Shown: positions 25,502-34,035 of the stretch, piece after piece
Layout: each line of letters begins with the position of its first letter
Numbering within the stretch: position 1 is the first letter of the stretch
Assembly (NCBI GenBank): GCA_900546415.1
Contig: URCY01000009.1
Coordinates: 1 to 44,699, forward strand
Length of the DNA stretch: 44,699 nucleotides
Origin: an uncultured Eubacteriales bacterium
GTDB taxonomy: Bacteria; Bacillota; Clostridia; Oscillospirales; Oscillospiraceae
Reading direction: 5' to 3'
Made by a program: the position numbers and the translations under genes
The notes under the pieces: generated by a model
What the model saw: only the letters and a program-made list of their open reading frames with translations
Database searches by the model: none
What the model was told of the DNA's origin: nothing

Positions 25502-26266
25502 ATGGCAATCAAACAAACGGCAGGCAGAGATGCTTTGGGGGAATTTGCTCCTAAATTTGCGGAATTGAATGATGATGTACTGTTTGGGCAGGTGTGGAGC
25601 CGGGAAGACAAGCTTTCCCTGCGGGACCGCAGCATTGTAACAGTGGTGGCGCTGATGGCGCAGGGGTTGACGGATTCGTCCTTTCAGTACCATCTGACAA
25701 CCGCAAGGAACAACGGCGTGACGAAAACGGAAATTGCGGAGATCCTGACCCACGCGGCGTTTTATGCGGGTTGGCCCAAGGCGTGGGCGGCTTTCCGTAT
25801 GGCAAAGGAGGTTTGGGCGGAGGACAATGCCGCCGACGCGAAAGCCAGACACCAGAATGAAATGGTCTTTCCCATCGGCGCACCCAATGATGCCTTTGCG
25901 AAATATTTTATCGGGCAAAGCTATCTCGCACCTCTTTCTACGCAGCAGGTCGGCATTTACAATGTGACCTTTGAACCCGGCTGCCGTAACAACTGGCACA
26001 TTCATCACGCCAAAAGCGGCGGTGGACAGATCCTCGTCTGTGTGGCCGGTCGAGGGTTTTATCAGGAATGGGGCAAGCCGGCACAGGAGCTGCGCCCCGG
26101 CGATGTAGTAAATATCCCTGTTGGTGTAAAGCACTGGCACGGCGCCGCGCCGGATAGCTGGTTCTCTCATCTGGCGGTAGAGGTCCCGGGCGAGGAAACC
26201 TCCAACGAGTGGCTGGAAGCTGTGGACAACACAGCATATTTTAAGGCAGCAGGCAAGGATGCCTGA
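25502..26266 (+). CDS. carboxymuconolactone decarboxylase-like/cupin fusion
   Basis: 254 residues. Residues 1 to about 110 form a CMD/AhpD-like helical domain (SIVTVVALMAQGLTDSSFQY, ILTHAAFYAGWPKAWAAF) without the AhpD CxxC pair. Residues about 125-240 are a cupin with metal-ligand histidines in WHIHHA (His166, 168, 169) and KHWHG. CMD-cupin fusions occur with flavin reductases, MerR regulators and alpha/beta hydrolases in clostridial stress islands; the enzymatic reaction is not established. GAGGTG precedes the ATG, which lies three bases after the FMN reductase stop. Confidence 0.9.
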   Translation: MAIKQTAGRDALGEFAPKFAELNDDVLFGQVWSREDKLSLRDRSIVTVVALMAQGLTDSSFQYHLTTARNNGVTKTEIAEILTHAAFYAGWPKAWAAFRMAKEVWAEDNAADAKARHQNEMVFPIGAPNDAFAKYFIGQSYLAPLSTQQVGIYNVTFEPGCRNNWHIHHAKSGGGQILVCVAGRGFYQEWGKPAQELRPGDVVNIPVGVKHWHGAAPDSWFSHLAVEVPGEETSNEWLEAVDNTAYFKAAGKDA

Positions 26267-26268
26267 AT

Positions 26269-26322
26269 ATGGAAAAACTGGATCTGGCGCAGGAATGGGA
26301 TAAAGTATCCCCGAAAAACAGC
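26269..26322 (+). pseudogene. 5' relic of an alpha/beta hydrolase gene
   Basis: Immediately after the CMD-cupin stop, ATG opens MEKLDLAQEWDKV, which I recognise as the N-terminus of the hydrolases that commonly follow this gene pair. Similarity ends after about 17 codons where a terminator hairpin begins; the frame then runs 30 unrelated codons to a stop at 26412. The rest of the hydrolase is missing. Confidence 0.6.
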
Positions 26323-26360
26323 AAGCCTGTCGGAGCAATTCGACAGGCTTGCTGCTTTTT
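26320..26360 (+). terminator. intrinsic terminator of the FMN reductase/CMD operon
   Basis: A perfect 13-bp stem AGCAAGCCTGTCG/CGACAGGCTTGCT (26320-26353) with an eight-base loop is followed by a T-run. Confidence 0.88.
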
Positions 26361-26374
26361 ATCCCTTCAATTTT

Positions 26375-26488
26375 TTATAGTCCAGTCCCCCAAATCTCCA
26401 TTGCCTCCATAATGGGACACATGGATTCGCCCAAGTCGGGCAGCGCGTATTCCACCCCTCGGGCGGTCTTTTTCTGTATGTCTTTTTC
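26375..26488 (-). pseudogene. 3' relic of an HxlR-type regulator gene
   Basis: On the minus strand the frame reads QKKTARGVEYALPDLGES then MCPIMEAMEIWG and stops, which is the wing and last helix of HxlR winged-helix regulators. There is no start codon or helix-turn-helix: the reading is cut where the SUF gene ends (26487). It marks the breakpoint between the island and the right part. Confidence 0.65.
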
Positions 26489-27416
26489 AGGCGAGGAAGC
26501 CCCTGAGAATGGTGTCCTCGGCCTCCTCCTCCGTCAGACCCAGCGTCTCCAGCTTCAGCAGCTGGTCGCCGGCGATCTTGCCGATGGCCGCCTCGTGGAT
26601 GAGCTGCGCATCGGGACAGTTGGCGGTGATGGCCGGTACGGACTCGATCTTGGCCCGGCCCATGATGATGCTGTCGCACTGGACGTGGCCGAAGCACTGG
26701 GCGTTGCCCACCATGACGGGGCGGAATACCTGATGGGACTGGTCCTGCGCCACGGAGCGGGAGATGACGCGGCCCTTGGCACCGCAGCCGTTGAGCTGGA
26801 TGTTCATATCGCTCTCCGCCGTCTGGCTGCCATGGGTCAGCAGGCGCTCCGTCACCACCACCTCGCTGCCGGCCTCGCAGAAGAAGTCCGTCTCCCGCTT
26901 GGTGGAGTCGATGCCGCGGATCTGGATGGTGTCCATCTGCATGGTGGAGTTCTCTCCCAGATACACCACGGTCTTGGGGTTCATCACGTTGCCGCCGGTC
27001 TGACCGGGGTCGTTCTCGCCGTAGTGCTTTTCGCTGTATCGCACCCGGGCGTTTTTGCCGATGTGGAACGTATGGATGCCGTCGTGGCGGCTCTCGTCGC
27101 AGCCGGAGTTGTGGATGCCGCAGCCGGCCACGATCTCCACGTCGCAGTCGTCGCCCACGTAGAAGTCGTTGTAGACCAGCTCGCTCAGGCCGGTCTTGCT
27201 GATGATGACGGGGATGTAGCACTTCTCCCCCTTAGTGCCCGCCTTGATGCGGATGTCGATGCCCTGCTTCCCGTCGGCGCGGGGCGTGATCTCAATATGC
27301 TCGGTGGACTGGCGGGCCTCGCAGCCGCTGTCCTTGCGGATGTTGAAGGCGCCCACGGGCTTGCCCGTCAGGTCCGCGATTTTTTCCAGCAGCTTGGCAT
27401 CAATATCGGTGATCAT
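26487..27416 (-). CDS. SufB/SufD-like Fe-S scaffold protein (SUF two-gene system)
   Basis: 309 residues of the SufBD family: a right-handed beta-helix core (HTFHIGKNARVRYSEKHYG, VVYLGENSTMQMDTIQIRG, SEVVVTERLL) and the conserved C-terminal block MGRAKIESVPAITANCPDAQLIHEAAIG ending in GLTEEEAEDTILRGFL. It is shorter than SufB (about 470). It overlaps sufC by four bases; no sufS, sufU or second SufBD gene is nearby. This matches the minimal SUF-like (SmsCB) arrangement described in anaerobes. It works with SufC in building Fe-S clusters in the cytoplasm. Confidence 0.9.
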   Translation of the reverse strand: MITDIDAKLLEKIADLTGKPVGAFNIRKDSGCEARQSTEHIEITPRADGKQGIDIRIKAGTKGEKCYIPVIISKTGLSELVYNDFYVGDDCDVEIVAGCGIHNSGCDESRHDGIHTFHIGKNARVRYSEKHYGENDPGQTGGNVMNPKTVVYLGENSTMQMDTIQIRGIDSTKRETDFFCEAGSEVVVTERLLTHGSQTAESDMNIQLNGCGAKGRVISRSVAQDQSHQVFRPVMVGNAQCFGHVQCDSIIMGRAKIESVPAITANCPDAQLIHEAAIGKIAGDQLLKLETLGLTEEEAEDTILRGFLA

Positions 27417-28153
27417 TGTACGCCCTCCTTTCTATCCAGCACGGGACAGCCGCCCAGCGTATTCGCCAGGATCAGCGGGAATATCTCCTGGGTGCTGCCG
27501 CGGTGGGCGATCTGTCCGTTGGCGATGACCACGATCTCGTCCGCCAGACGGATGATGCGCTCCTGATGGGAGATGATGATCATGGTGGCGTGACCCTCCT
27601 GATGGATCTGCTCAAAGGTCTCGGTGAGCCGCGCGAAGCTCCACAGGTCGATGCCCGCCTCCGGCTCGTCGAAGATCATCAGGTCGCTCTGCCGCGCCAG
27701 AATGGTGGCGATCTCGATGCGCTTGACCTCGCCGCCGGACAGGGACACGTCCACCTCGCGGTCCAGATAGTCGTTGGCGCACAGGCCCACCTTGGTCAGG
27801 TACGCGCAGCACTTGTCCTTGCTGAGCTTCTCCTGCCCCGCCGCCAGAAGCAGCAGGTCGTGGACCGTGATGCCCTTGAACCGCGGCGGCTGCTGAAAGC
27901 CGTAGCTGATACCGCGGCAGGCCCGCTCCGTGATGGACATGTCCGTCACGTCCTCGCCGTTATACAGTACGCGGCCGGACGTGGGCTGCACCAGCCCCAT
28001 GATAACCTTGGCCAGCGTGGTCTTGCCGCCGCCGTTGGGGCCGGTGAACACCACCAGCTTGTGGTCGGGAATGGTGATAGAGACGTTTTTGAGAATGTCC
28101 TGCTCCCCATCGGGAGTAGATACGCGATAACAGATATTCTGCAGTTCCAGCAT
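27413..28153 (-). CDS. SufC-like Fe-S assembly ATPase
   Basis: 246 residues from ATG 28153 (GGAGAGG six bases upstream; an upstream in-frame start has no RBS). ABC-type ATPase: Walker A GPNGGGKTT (38-46), signature LSGGEVKR (138-145), Walker B LMIFDEP (158-164), and the SufC phrase ISYGFQQPPRFKGITV. It drives conformational change of the SufB-like partner encoded next with a four-base overlap. It is not a transporter subunit: no membrane protein is adjacent. Confidence 0.92.
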   Translation of the reverse strand: MLELQNICYRVSTPDGEQDILKNVSITIPDHKLVVFTGPNGGGKTTLAKVIMGLVQPTSGRVLYNGEDVTDMSITERACRGISYGFQQPPRFKGITVHDLLLLAAGQEKLSKDKCCAYLTKVGLCANDYLDREVDVSLSGGEVKRIEIATILARQSDLMIFDEPEAGIDLWSFARLTETFEQIHQEGHATMIIISHQERIIRLADEIVVIANGQIAHRGSTQEIFPLILANTLGGCPVLDRKEGVQ

Positions 28154-28390
28154 GAATGCCTCTCCCCTCTTTGAGGTAATATCTGACAGCAGTATACCAG
28201 AGCTTTCCACGCCGCTTTATGGCATCTGCAACAGTCAAAAGAAAAAGTGCTGTGACTTTACAACCCCGTCAGTGTAACAGATTCCCCCGCAAAAAGCAAT
28301 CTTTTCCTGCGTATTTTGCCGCAACCAGGCGCCGCAGGCGCACCGCCGCCCCTCTGCGCATAGTATGCCGTGAGAAGGAGGCGTTCAAAC

Positions 28391-28948
28391 ATGGAGCAGG
28401 AACTGAACATCGCCTATGACCAAAAGCTGACCCGCGAGGTCTGGCAGCGGGTGGCACAGTCGCTGCCGCCGCTGGAAGCGCCCGCCGCGGACACCGGCAG
28501 CTGCGGCATCGCCGCCCCGCCGCCGGAGGACAGCACCCATCGCCTGCGGCGGTTTATCGATGAGGAGCTGTCCATGGCCCGTGCCTACCGCCGTCAGGTC
28601 CGCTGCGCCCCGCCTTCGGCCCGCCGGACGCTGCTGCGCCTGTCGGATGAGGAGTTGGCCCATGCCCGCACACTGCTGGCCGCCCACTATCTGCTGACCG
28701 GCCGGTACTACCGGCCCCCCACCCCCGTGGGAGAGGAGCCCCGCTCGTCCTGGTGCCGACTGCTGCGGGAGCTGTACCGTGAGGAAACCTGCGGCGGCTG
28801 GGCCTACGCCCAAGCTGCGGAAGACACGGAGGACGTGTGTCTGCGGGACATTTTCCGCCGCTTCAGTCAGGCGGAGTACGGCCACGCCGCCTCCCTGCTG
28901 CACCTGTTGGAAAGCAGCTTGACAACAGGGAATAACCTGCTAAAATAG
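28391..28948 (+). CDS. ferritin-like di-iron protein (rubrerythrin-related)
   Basis: 185 residues. Four helices carry di-iron carboxylate/histidine motifs: FIDEELSMARAYRR, LSDEELAHARTLLAAH, LYREETCGGWAYAQAAE and FSQAEYGHAASLLHLL, with an ExxH pattern in the second and fourth. There is no rubredoxin-like four-cysteine domain. An N-terminal extension of about 50 residues is proline-rich and poorly conserved. AAGGAGG precedes the ATG. Likely roles are peroxide or oxygen detoxification or iron handling; it is divergent from the Fe-S assembly genes. Confidence 0.82.
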   Translation: MEQELNIAYDQKLTREVWQRVAQSLPPLEAPAADTGSCGIAAPPPEDSTHRLRRFIDEELSMARAYRRQVRCAPPSARRTLLRLSDEELAHARTLLAAHYLLTGRYYRPPTPVGEEPRSSWCRLLRELYREETCGGWAYAQAAEDTEDVCLRDIFRRFSQAEYGHAASLLHLLESSLTTGNNLLK

Positions 28949-28982
28949 GGGGTAATTCAACACCACAAAGGAGGTCTGGAAG

Positions 28983-29570
28983 ATGAAAGAGTGCATCTCC
29001 CGCGAAGCGGCGCTGGCCGCCCTGAAAGAATATAATAAGGAACCGTTCCACATTCTGCACGGTCTGACGGTGGAGGGTGTCATGCGCTGGTATGCCAACG
29101 AGCTGGGATGCGGCGAGGATGCGGACTTCTGGGCCACGGTGGGCCTGCTCCACGACATTGACTTTGAGATGTGGCCGGAGCAGCACTGCGTCAAGGCGCC
29201 TGAGCTGCTGAGGAAGGCCGGCTGTTCCGATGAGTTCATCCACGCCGTCTGCTCCCACGGCTACGGCCTGTGCTGCGATGTGGAGCCCACCCACGAGATG
29301 GAGAAGGTGCTGTTCGCTGCCGACGAGCTGACGGGCCTCATCGGCGCCGCCGCCCGCATGCGTCCCAGCAAGAGCGTCATGGACATGGAGGTCAGCAGCC
29401 TGAAGAAAAAGTACAAGGACAAGAAGTTCGCCGCCGGCTGCTCCCGCGATGTCATCAACACCGGCGCCGAGCGCCTGGGCTGGCCCATCGAGGAGCTGAT
29501 GGAAAAGACCATTCTGGCCATGCGCAGCTGCGAGGAGCGCGTCAATCAGGAGATGGAGACTCTGGCCTGA
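28983..29570 (+). CDS. HD domain hydrolase
   Basis: 195 residues with an HD-type metal-dependent phosphohydrolase core: an early histidine in FHILHGLTVEGVMRW, the HD pair in VGLLHDIDFEMW, and VCSHGYGLCCDVEPTHEMEKVLFAADELTG downstream. Such proteins cleave nucleotides or related phosphoesters; the substrate is unknown. AAAGGAGG precedes the ATG. It lies 34 bases after the ferritin-like gene and shares its strand, so the two may be cotranscribed. A terminator follows. Confidence 0.88.
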   Translation: MKECISREAALAALKEYNKEPFHILHGLTVEGVMRWYANELGCGEDADFWATVGLLHDIDFEMWPEQHCVKAPELLRKAGCSDEFIHAVCSHGYGLCCDVEPTHEMEKVLFAADELTGLIGAAARMRPSKSVMDMEVSSLKKKYKDKKFAAGCSRDVINTGAERLGWPIEELMEKTILAMRSCEERVNQEMETLA

Positions 29571-29620
29571 CCCACGCAGCACTGTAAAGCGTGTCCCCTG
29601 TACCGCCGTCGTACCCCAAA

Positions 29621-29655
29621 GAACGCCCTGTGTGAATACACAGGGTGTTCTTTTT
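29621..29655 (+). terminator. intrinsic terminator after the HD hydrolase gene
   Basis: GAACGCCCTGTGT pairs with ACACAGGGTGTTC (one G-T pair), then TTTTT. Confidence 0.85.
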
Positions 29656-29740
29656 GCCGTTTTATACGATTTGTTGTCGTTTCTCCGCGCTGTATTGCGG
29701 TTGTGCTGAATAAGCCGCCGATAAGAAGCAGCCTTTTTCC

Positions 29741-29864
29741 TTGCCTTTCCCTCCCGTTTATGGTACAGTAAAAACGTTGAAAATCGCGGGTTTCTCCCCG
29801 CATTTGCCGGGTATCCCGCCCCCGCGGCGCAGAAGCCTGCACATACTTCATCCACTTCTGCGCC
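29741..29864 (+). promoter_or_regulatory. probable promoter and leader hairpin of ugd
   Basis: TTGCCT (29741-29746), a 17-base spacer, TACAGT (29764-29769): a moderate sigma-A match. The leader then holds a 10-bp stem GGCGCAGAAG/CTTCTGCGCC (29826-29864) just upstream of the RBS AAGGAGG. The 316-base gap 29571-29886 holds no gene. Confidence 0.5.
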
Positions 29865-29886
29865 CCCGCTCATAAGGAGGTCCCCT

Positions 29887-31071
29887 ATGCGTATCGCCAT
29901 CGCCGGGACCGGCTATGTCGGTCTGTCCATGGCCGTCCTGCTGGCCCAGCACAACACGGTCACCGCCGTGGACATCGTCCCCGAGAAGGCGGATCTTATC
30001 AACCGCCGCATCTCCCCCATCGCCGACTCCGAAATACAGGAGTACCTGTCCACCCGTCCGCTGGACCTGACCGCCACCACCGACGGCGACAGCGCCTACC
30101 GTAATGCGGACCTGGTGCTGATCTCCACCCCCACCAACTACGACCCCGACCAGAATTATTTCGACACCTCGTCGGTGGAGAGCGTCATCCGTCAGGTCAT
30201 GGCCGTGAACCCCAGTGCCGCCGTGGTGATCCGCTCCACCGTACCCGTGGGCTTCACCGAAAGCGCCCGGGTCAAGCACGGCTGCCGCCGTCTCCTGTTC
30301 AGCCCCGAGTTCCTGCGGGAGGGCCGCGCACTGTACGACAACCTCTACCCCAGCCGCATCGTGGTGGGCGTCTCCCAGGACGACTCCCAGCTGCGGCAGA
30401 CCGCAGAGGACTTCGCCGCCCTGCTGCGGGAGGGTGCCGTCAAGAAGGACATCCCCGTCCGCTTCATGGCCCCCACGGAGGCGGAGGCTGTCAAGCTGTT
30501 CGCCAACACTTATCTGGCCCTCCGCGTCAGCTACTTCAACGAGCTGGACACCTACGCCCAAGTCCGCGGTCTTGACACCCGGGCCATCATCGAGGGCGTC
30601 TGCCTGGATCCCCGCATCGGTGACCAGTACAACAACCCCTCCTTCGGCTACGGCGGCTACTGCCTGCCCAAGGACACCAAGCAGCTGCTGGCTAACTACC
30701 GTGATGTGCCCCAGAACATCATCTCCGCCATCGTGGCGGCCAACAGCACCCGCAAGGACTTCATCGCGGAGCAGATCCTGGCCAGACACCCTCGGACCGT
30801 GGGCATCTACCGCCTGACCATGAAGGCCGGCAGCGACAACTTCCGCCAGTCCTCCATTCAGGGCGTCATGAAGCGCATCAAGGCCAAGGGTGTGGAGGTG
30901 GTGGTCTACGAGCCCGCCCTCCGCGAGGACCGGTTCTTCAACAGCCGCGTCATCCGCGATCTGGACGAGTTCAAGCGCGTCAGCGACGTGATCGTGGCCA
31001 ACCGGTACAACGACGATATCCGCGACGTGCCGGACAAGGTCTACACCCGCGATCTGTATTTCCGTGACTGA
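29887..31071 (+). CDS. ugd: UDP-glucose 6-dehydrogenase family protein
   Basis: 394 residues. The N-terminal NAD-binding motif is IAGTGYVGLSMAVLL, followed by STPTNYD, STVPVGFT and SPEFLREG, all conserved in nucleotide-sugar dehydrogenases. The catalytic cysteine is Cys259 in FGYGGYCLPKDTKQL. It oxidises a UDP-hexose to its uronic acid for capsule, teichuronic acid or other wall polymer. AAGGAGG precedes the ATG. Thr codons are mainly ACC, as elsewhere in the right part. It is followed by a nucleotidyltransferase-like gene 19 bases on. Confidence 0.93.
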   Translation: MRIAIAGTGYVGLSMAVLLAQHNTVTAVDIVPEKADLINRRISPIADSEIQEYLSTRPLDLTATTDGDSAYRNADLVLISTPTNYDPDQNYFDTSSVESVIRQVMAVNPSAAVVIRSTVPVGFTESARVKHGCRRLLFSPEFLREGRALYDNLYPSRIVVGVSQDDSQLRQTAEDFAALLREGAVKKDIPVRFMAPTEAEAVKLFANTYLALRVSYFNELDTYAQVRGLDTRAIIEGVCLDPRIGDQYNNPSFGYGGYCLPKDTKQLLANYRDVPQNIISAIVAANSTRKDFIAEQILARHPRTVGIYRLTMKAGSDNFRQSSIQGVMKRIKAKGVEVVVYEPALREDRFFNSRVIRDLDEFKRVSDVIVANRYNDDIRDVPDKVYTRDLYFRD

Positions 31072-31090
31072 CCCCAAAGGAGGTGTCCCT

Positions 31091-32245
31091 ATGGACCGGA
31101 TCACCGGCGTGATGATGTCCCTGCTGACCGGTCAGGTCTGCGGCGGAGAGCCGCCCCTCCCCGCCCTGACGGCGGATGAGGCGGCACACCTGTACGCCCT
31201 GTCTAAAACCTACGATCTGGCCCACCTCGCCGGCAGCGCCCTGCTGCACTGCGGCCTGCTGCCGGACGGTCCCCTGCGGGCCGCTTTTGAAAAGCAGGTG
31301 CTGCTGGCCGTCTACCGCTGTGAGACGCAGGGCAGCGACCTGGCCCAGCTGGATGCCCTGCTCACCCACGGGCAAATACCGTTCCTGCCCCTGAAGGGCT
31401 CGGTGCTGCGGCAGTACTACCCCCAGCCGTGGATGCGTACCAGCTGCGACATCGACGTGCTGGTACACCCCGCCGATCTGGACCGCGCCGTGGCCCTTCT
31501 CTGCGAGAATGGCTTCACCATCGGCGAGAAAAGCACCCACGATGTGGCCCTCACTGCCCCCGCCGGCTCCCACATAGAGCTGCACTACGACCTCATTGAG
31601 GACGGCATGGTGAACGACGCCGCCGCAGTGCTGCGCCGCGTCTGGGATACCGCCGTGCCCCACGGGGACAGCACCCTCCGGTACGACATGCCGGACGATC
31701 TGTTTTACTTCTACCACATGGCCCACATGGCCAAGCACTTCGTCTCCACCGGTGGCTGCGGCATCCGCCCGCTGCTGGATGTCTGGGTGCTGACCCACCG
31801 CATCCCCTTCGACCGCCGGAGCCGCGACCGCCTTTTGGCGGAGGGCGGCCTGTCCGCCTTCGCCCAGCAGGCGGAGCTCCTGTCGGAGGTGTGGTTCGGC
31901 GGCGCGGCCCCCACCGCCGTCACCGACCAGATGACCTCCTACATCCTCCGCGGCGGCCTGTACGGCAGCATGGAAAACCGCATCACGGTGCGGCAGCAGA
32001 AGCAGGGCGGCAAGCTGCGGTACGCCGCCTCCCGCATCTTCCTGCCCTACGACACCCTGAAGCACCACTACCCCGTGCTGGAGCAGCACCGCTGGCTCAC
32101 CCCCCTGATGGAGGTGCGCCGCTGGGGGAAGCTGGTGTTCTGCGGCGGCCTGAAGCGCTCCGTGCGGGAGCTGCGCTGCAACAGCGCCACGCCGCGGCAG
32201 CAGGCGTCGGAAACCCAGTCCCTCCTGTCCGTTCTGAACCTGTAA
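31091..32245 (+). CDS. uncharacterised nucleotidyltransferase (PF14907 type)
   Basis: 384 residues. The core LPLKGSVLRQYYPQPWMRTSCDIDVLV has the lysine and paired aspartates (DIDVLV) of the NTP_transf_5 group, followed by AVALLCENGF and HIELHYDLIEDG. These proteins are found in capsule and lantibiotic-type clusters; their substrate is unknown. GGAGG lies seven bases ahead of the ATG, and the gene probably shares the ugd transcript. It is not tied to a larger polysaccharide locus here, which is unusual. A terminator follows at 32255. Confidence 0.85.
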   Translation: MDRITGVMMSLLTGQVCGGEPPLPALTADEAAHLYALSKTYDLAHLAGSALLHCGLLPDGPLRAAFEKQVLLAVYRCETQGSDLAQLDALLTHGQIPFLPLKGSVLRQYYPQPWMRTSCDIDVLVHPADLDRAVALLCENGFTIGEKSTHDVALTAPAGSHIELHYDLIEDGMVNDAAAVLRRVWDTAVPHGDSTLRYDMPDDLFYFYHMAHMAKHFVSTGGCGIRPLLDVWVLTHRIPFDRRSRDRLLAEGGLSAFAQQAELLSEVWFGGAAPTAVTDQMTSYILRGGLYGSMENRITVRQQKQGGKLRYAASRIFLPYDTLKHHYPVLEQHRWLTPLMEVRRWGKLVFCGGLKRSVRELRCNSATPRQQASETQSLLSVLNL

Positions 32246-32254
32246 CCGAAACCA

Positions 32255-32300
32255 AAAGGACCCGTGACCACCCTTACAGGGCGTTCACGAGTCCTTTTTC
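32255..32300. terminator. bidirectional terminator between converging genes
   Basis: AAAAGGACCCGTGA pairs with TCACGAGTCCTTTTT-type sequence (outer stem) with an interrupted inner stem, flanked by A- and T-runs. It separates the nucleotidyltransferase and DAK2 genes. Confidence 0.78.
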
Positions 32301-32345
32301 TCTACCGTCCGCAATATTTTCGTCGAATATTACGCTTTGTTGTCG

Positions 32346-34013
32346 CTATTCAATGGCCACGATGTAGTAATACACCGGCTGCCCGCCGGGCAGGGCGCTG
32401 ACCTCCGCCTGAGGGCACACTGTCTCGAACAGGGCCGCAGCCCGGGCGGCATCCTCGTCGGACACGCCCTCACCGGCGTAGATGGTGATGAACTCGGCGC
32501 CCTTGTCGGACGCCATACGGGCCAGCCGCTCCAGCAGCACGTCCAGATTCCGGTCGGTACCCATCAGCTTGCCATCGCACAGGGCCAGATAGTCGCCCTC
32601 GTTGATGGCAAACCCGTCGAAATCGGAGTTGCGGGCGGCGTAGGTGATCTGTGCCGTGGTGACGTTGGCCGCAGCGTCGGTCATGGCCTGCAGGATCACC
32701 TGAGCGTCCGGTTCCTCGGGGTCCACGTTCATCATGGCGGAGATGCCCTGGGGCACGGTGGCCGTAGGGACTACCACGACTTCCTTCTCCGACAGGCCCA
32801 CGCACTGCTGGGCTGCCATGATGATGTTCTTGTTGTTGGGCAGAACGAACACCACCTCGCTGGGGGTCTGATCGATCTCCCGCAGGATGGCTTCGGTGGA
32901 GGGATTCATCGTCTGGCCGCCGGAGACGATGCGGTCCACGCCCAAGTCGCGGAATACCGCAGCCAGGCCCTCACCGGCGCACACCGCCAGGAAGCCATAC
33001 CGCTTCTCCGGTGCGGCCACGGCGCAGGCGCTCTTCTCCAGTTCCTCCTCGATGGCGTCCAGATCGTCGGTAGACTGGGCCTTGCGTCCCGCCGCCAGAT
33101 CCGCCGCCTGAGTGCGCATGTTCTCGATCTTGGCCAGCTCCAGCGTGCCGTACTTCTGGGCCTCGTTCAGGGCGTCGCCCGGGGTGTCGGTGTGGACGTG
33201 AACCTTGAAGGATTCGTCATCCTCGCCGATGACCAGACTGTCGCCGATGCCGCCCAGATATTCCCGCAGGCCGTCCAGCGGGCGATTCGTGGTCTTGCGC
33301 ACGATGAACACGGTGTCGAAGGCGAAGGTGATGTCCTCATCGCCGATGGCGGCAAAGTCCGCCTTCTCCTCGGCCTGCTCCTCCACCTCGGGGATCTCCT
33401 CGCCCCGCAGAGCCCGGAGCATGCCCTCCAGAATGATGAGGTAGCCCTTGCCGCCGGCATCCACCACACCGGCCTTTTTCAGCACCGGGTTCATCTCAAT
33501 GGTCTCCGCCAGGGTGGTGTAGCCGGTCTTGATGGCCTCCTCCAGCACGTAGGCGGCATCGTTCCGCTCTCCGGCGGCCTCCAGCGCCCGCTGGGCCGCC
33601 AGCCGGGAGACGGTGAGCACCGTGCCCTCGGCGGGCTTCATCACCGCGCCGTAGGCGGTGCTGACACCCTCCTGCATGGCCGATGCCAGCTGTGCGCCGT
33701 CGGCTTCGGTCAGCCCCTTGAACACCTTGCTCATGCCCCGGAACAGCAGGGACAGAATAACGCCGGAGTTGCCCCGGGCACCCCGGAGCAGGCCGGAGGC
33801 CGTGACCTTGGCGGCCTCGTCCACGGTGGCGGGCTGGACTTTACGCAGCTCGGCCACGGCGGTCTGGATGGTCAGTGACATATTCGTGCCCGTGTCGCCG
33901 TCCGGCACGGGAAACACGTTCAGGTCGTTGATGGCTTGCTTTTGCTGTGCGATGCAGGCGGCGCCGAAGGCGACCATATCCTTGAAAGCGCCGCCGCTGA
34001 TCCTATCTGTCAT
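32346..34013 (-). CDS. fakA: DAK2 domain protein, fatty acid kinase FakA-like (YloV)
   Basis: 555 residues. The N-terminal DAK2 kinase domain has the ATP/Mg motif NVFPVPDGDTGTNMS (30-44) and SGLLRGARGNSGVILS. A middle domain and a C-terminal DegV-like/EDD region follow (VVFVLPNNKNIIMAA, VVPTATVPQGISAM). FakA phosphorylates fatty acids bound by FakB so they can enter phospholipid synthesis. No FakB (DegV) gene is in the window. It lies 22 bases after an Asp23 family gene, the usual yloU-yloV pair of Firmicutes. Confidence 0.92.
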   Translation of the reverse strand: MTDRISGGAFKDMVAFGAACIAQQKQAINDLNVFPVPDGDTGTNMSLTIQTAVAELRKVQPATVDEAAKVTASGLLRGARGNSGVILSLLFRGMSKVFKGLTEADGAQLASAMQEGVSTAYGAVMKPAEGTVLTVSRLAAQRALEAAGERNDAAYVLEEAIKTGYTTLAETIEMNPVLKKAGVVDAGGKGYLIILEGMLRALRGEEIPEVEEQAEEKADFAAIGDEDITFAFDTVFIVRKTTNRPLDGLREYLGGIGDSLVIGEDDESFKVHVHTDTPGDALNEAQKYGTLELAKIENMRTQAADLAAGRKAQSTDDLDAIEEELEKSACAVAAPEKRYGFLAVCAGEGLAAVFRDLGVDRIVSGGQTMNPSTEAILREIDQTPSEVVFVLPNNKNIIMAAQQCVGLSEKEVVVVPTATVPQGISAMMNVDPEEPDAQVILQAMTDAAANVTTAQITYAARNSDFDGFAINEGDYLALCDGKLMGTDRNLDVLLERLARMASDKGAEFITIYAGEGVSDEDAARAAALFETVCPQAEVSALPGGQPVYYYIVAIE

Positions 34014-34035
34014 GTTGCTTCTCCTTCCGGGCGCG

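Noticed and set aside
26359..27222. 287-codon minus-strand frame overlapping the SufB-like gene
   Set aside because: It is a frame-shifted reading of the SufB-like gene joined to an off-frame reading of the HxlR relic.
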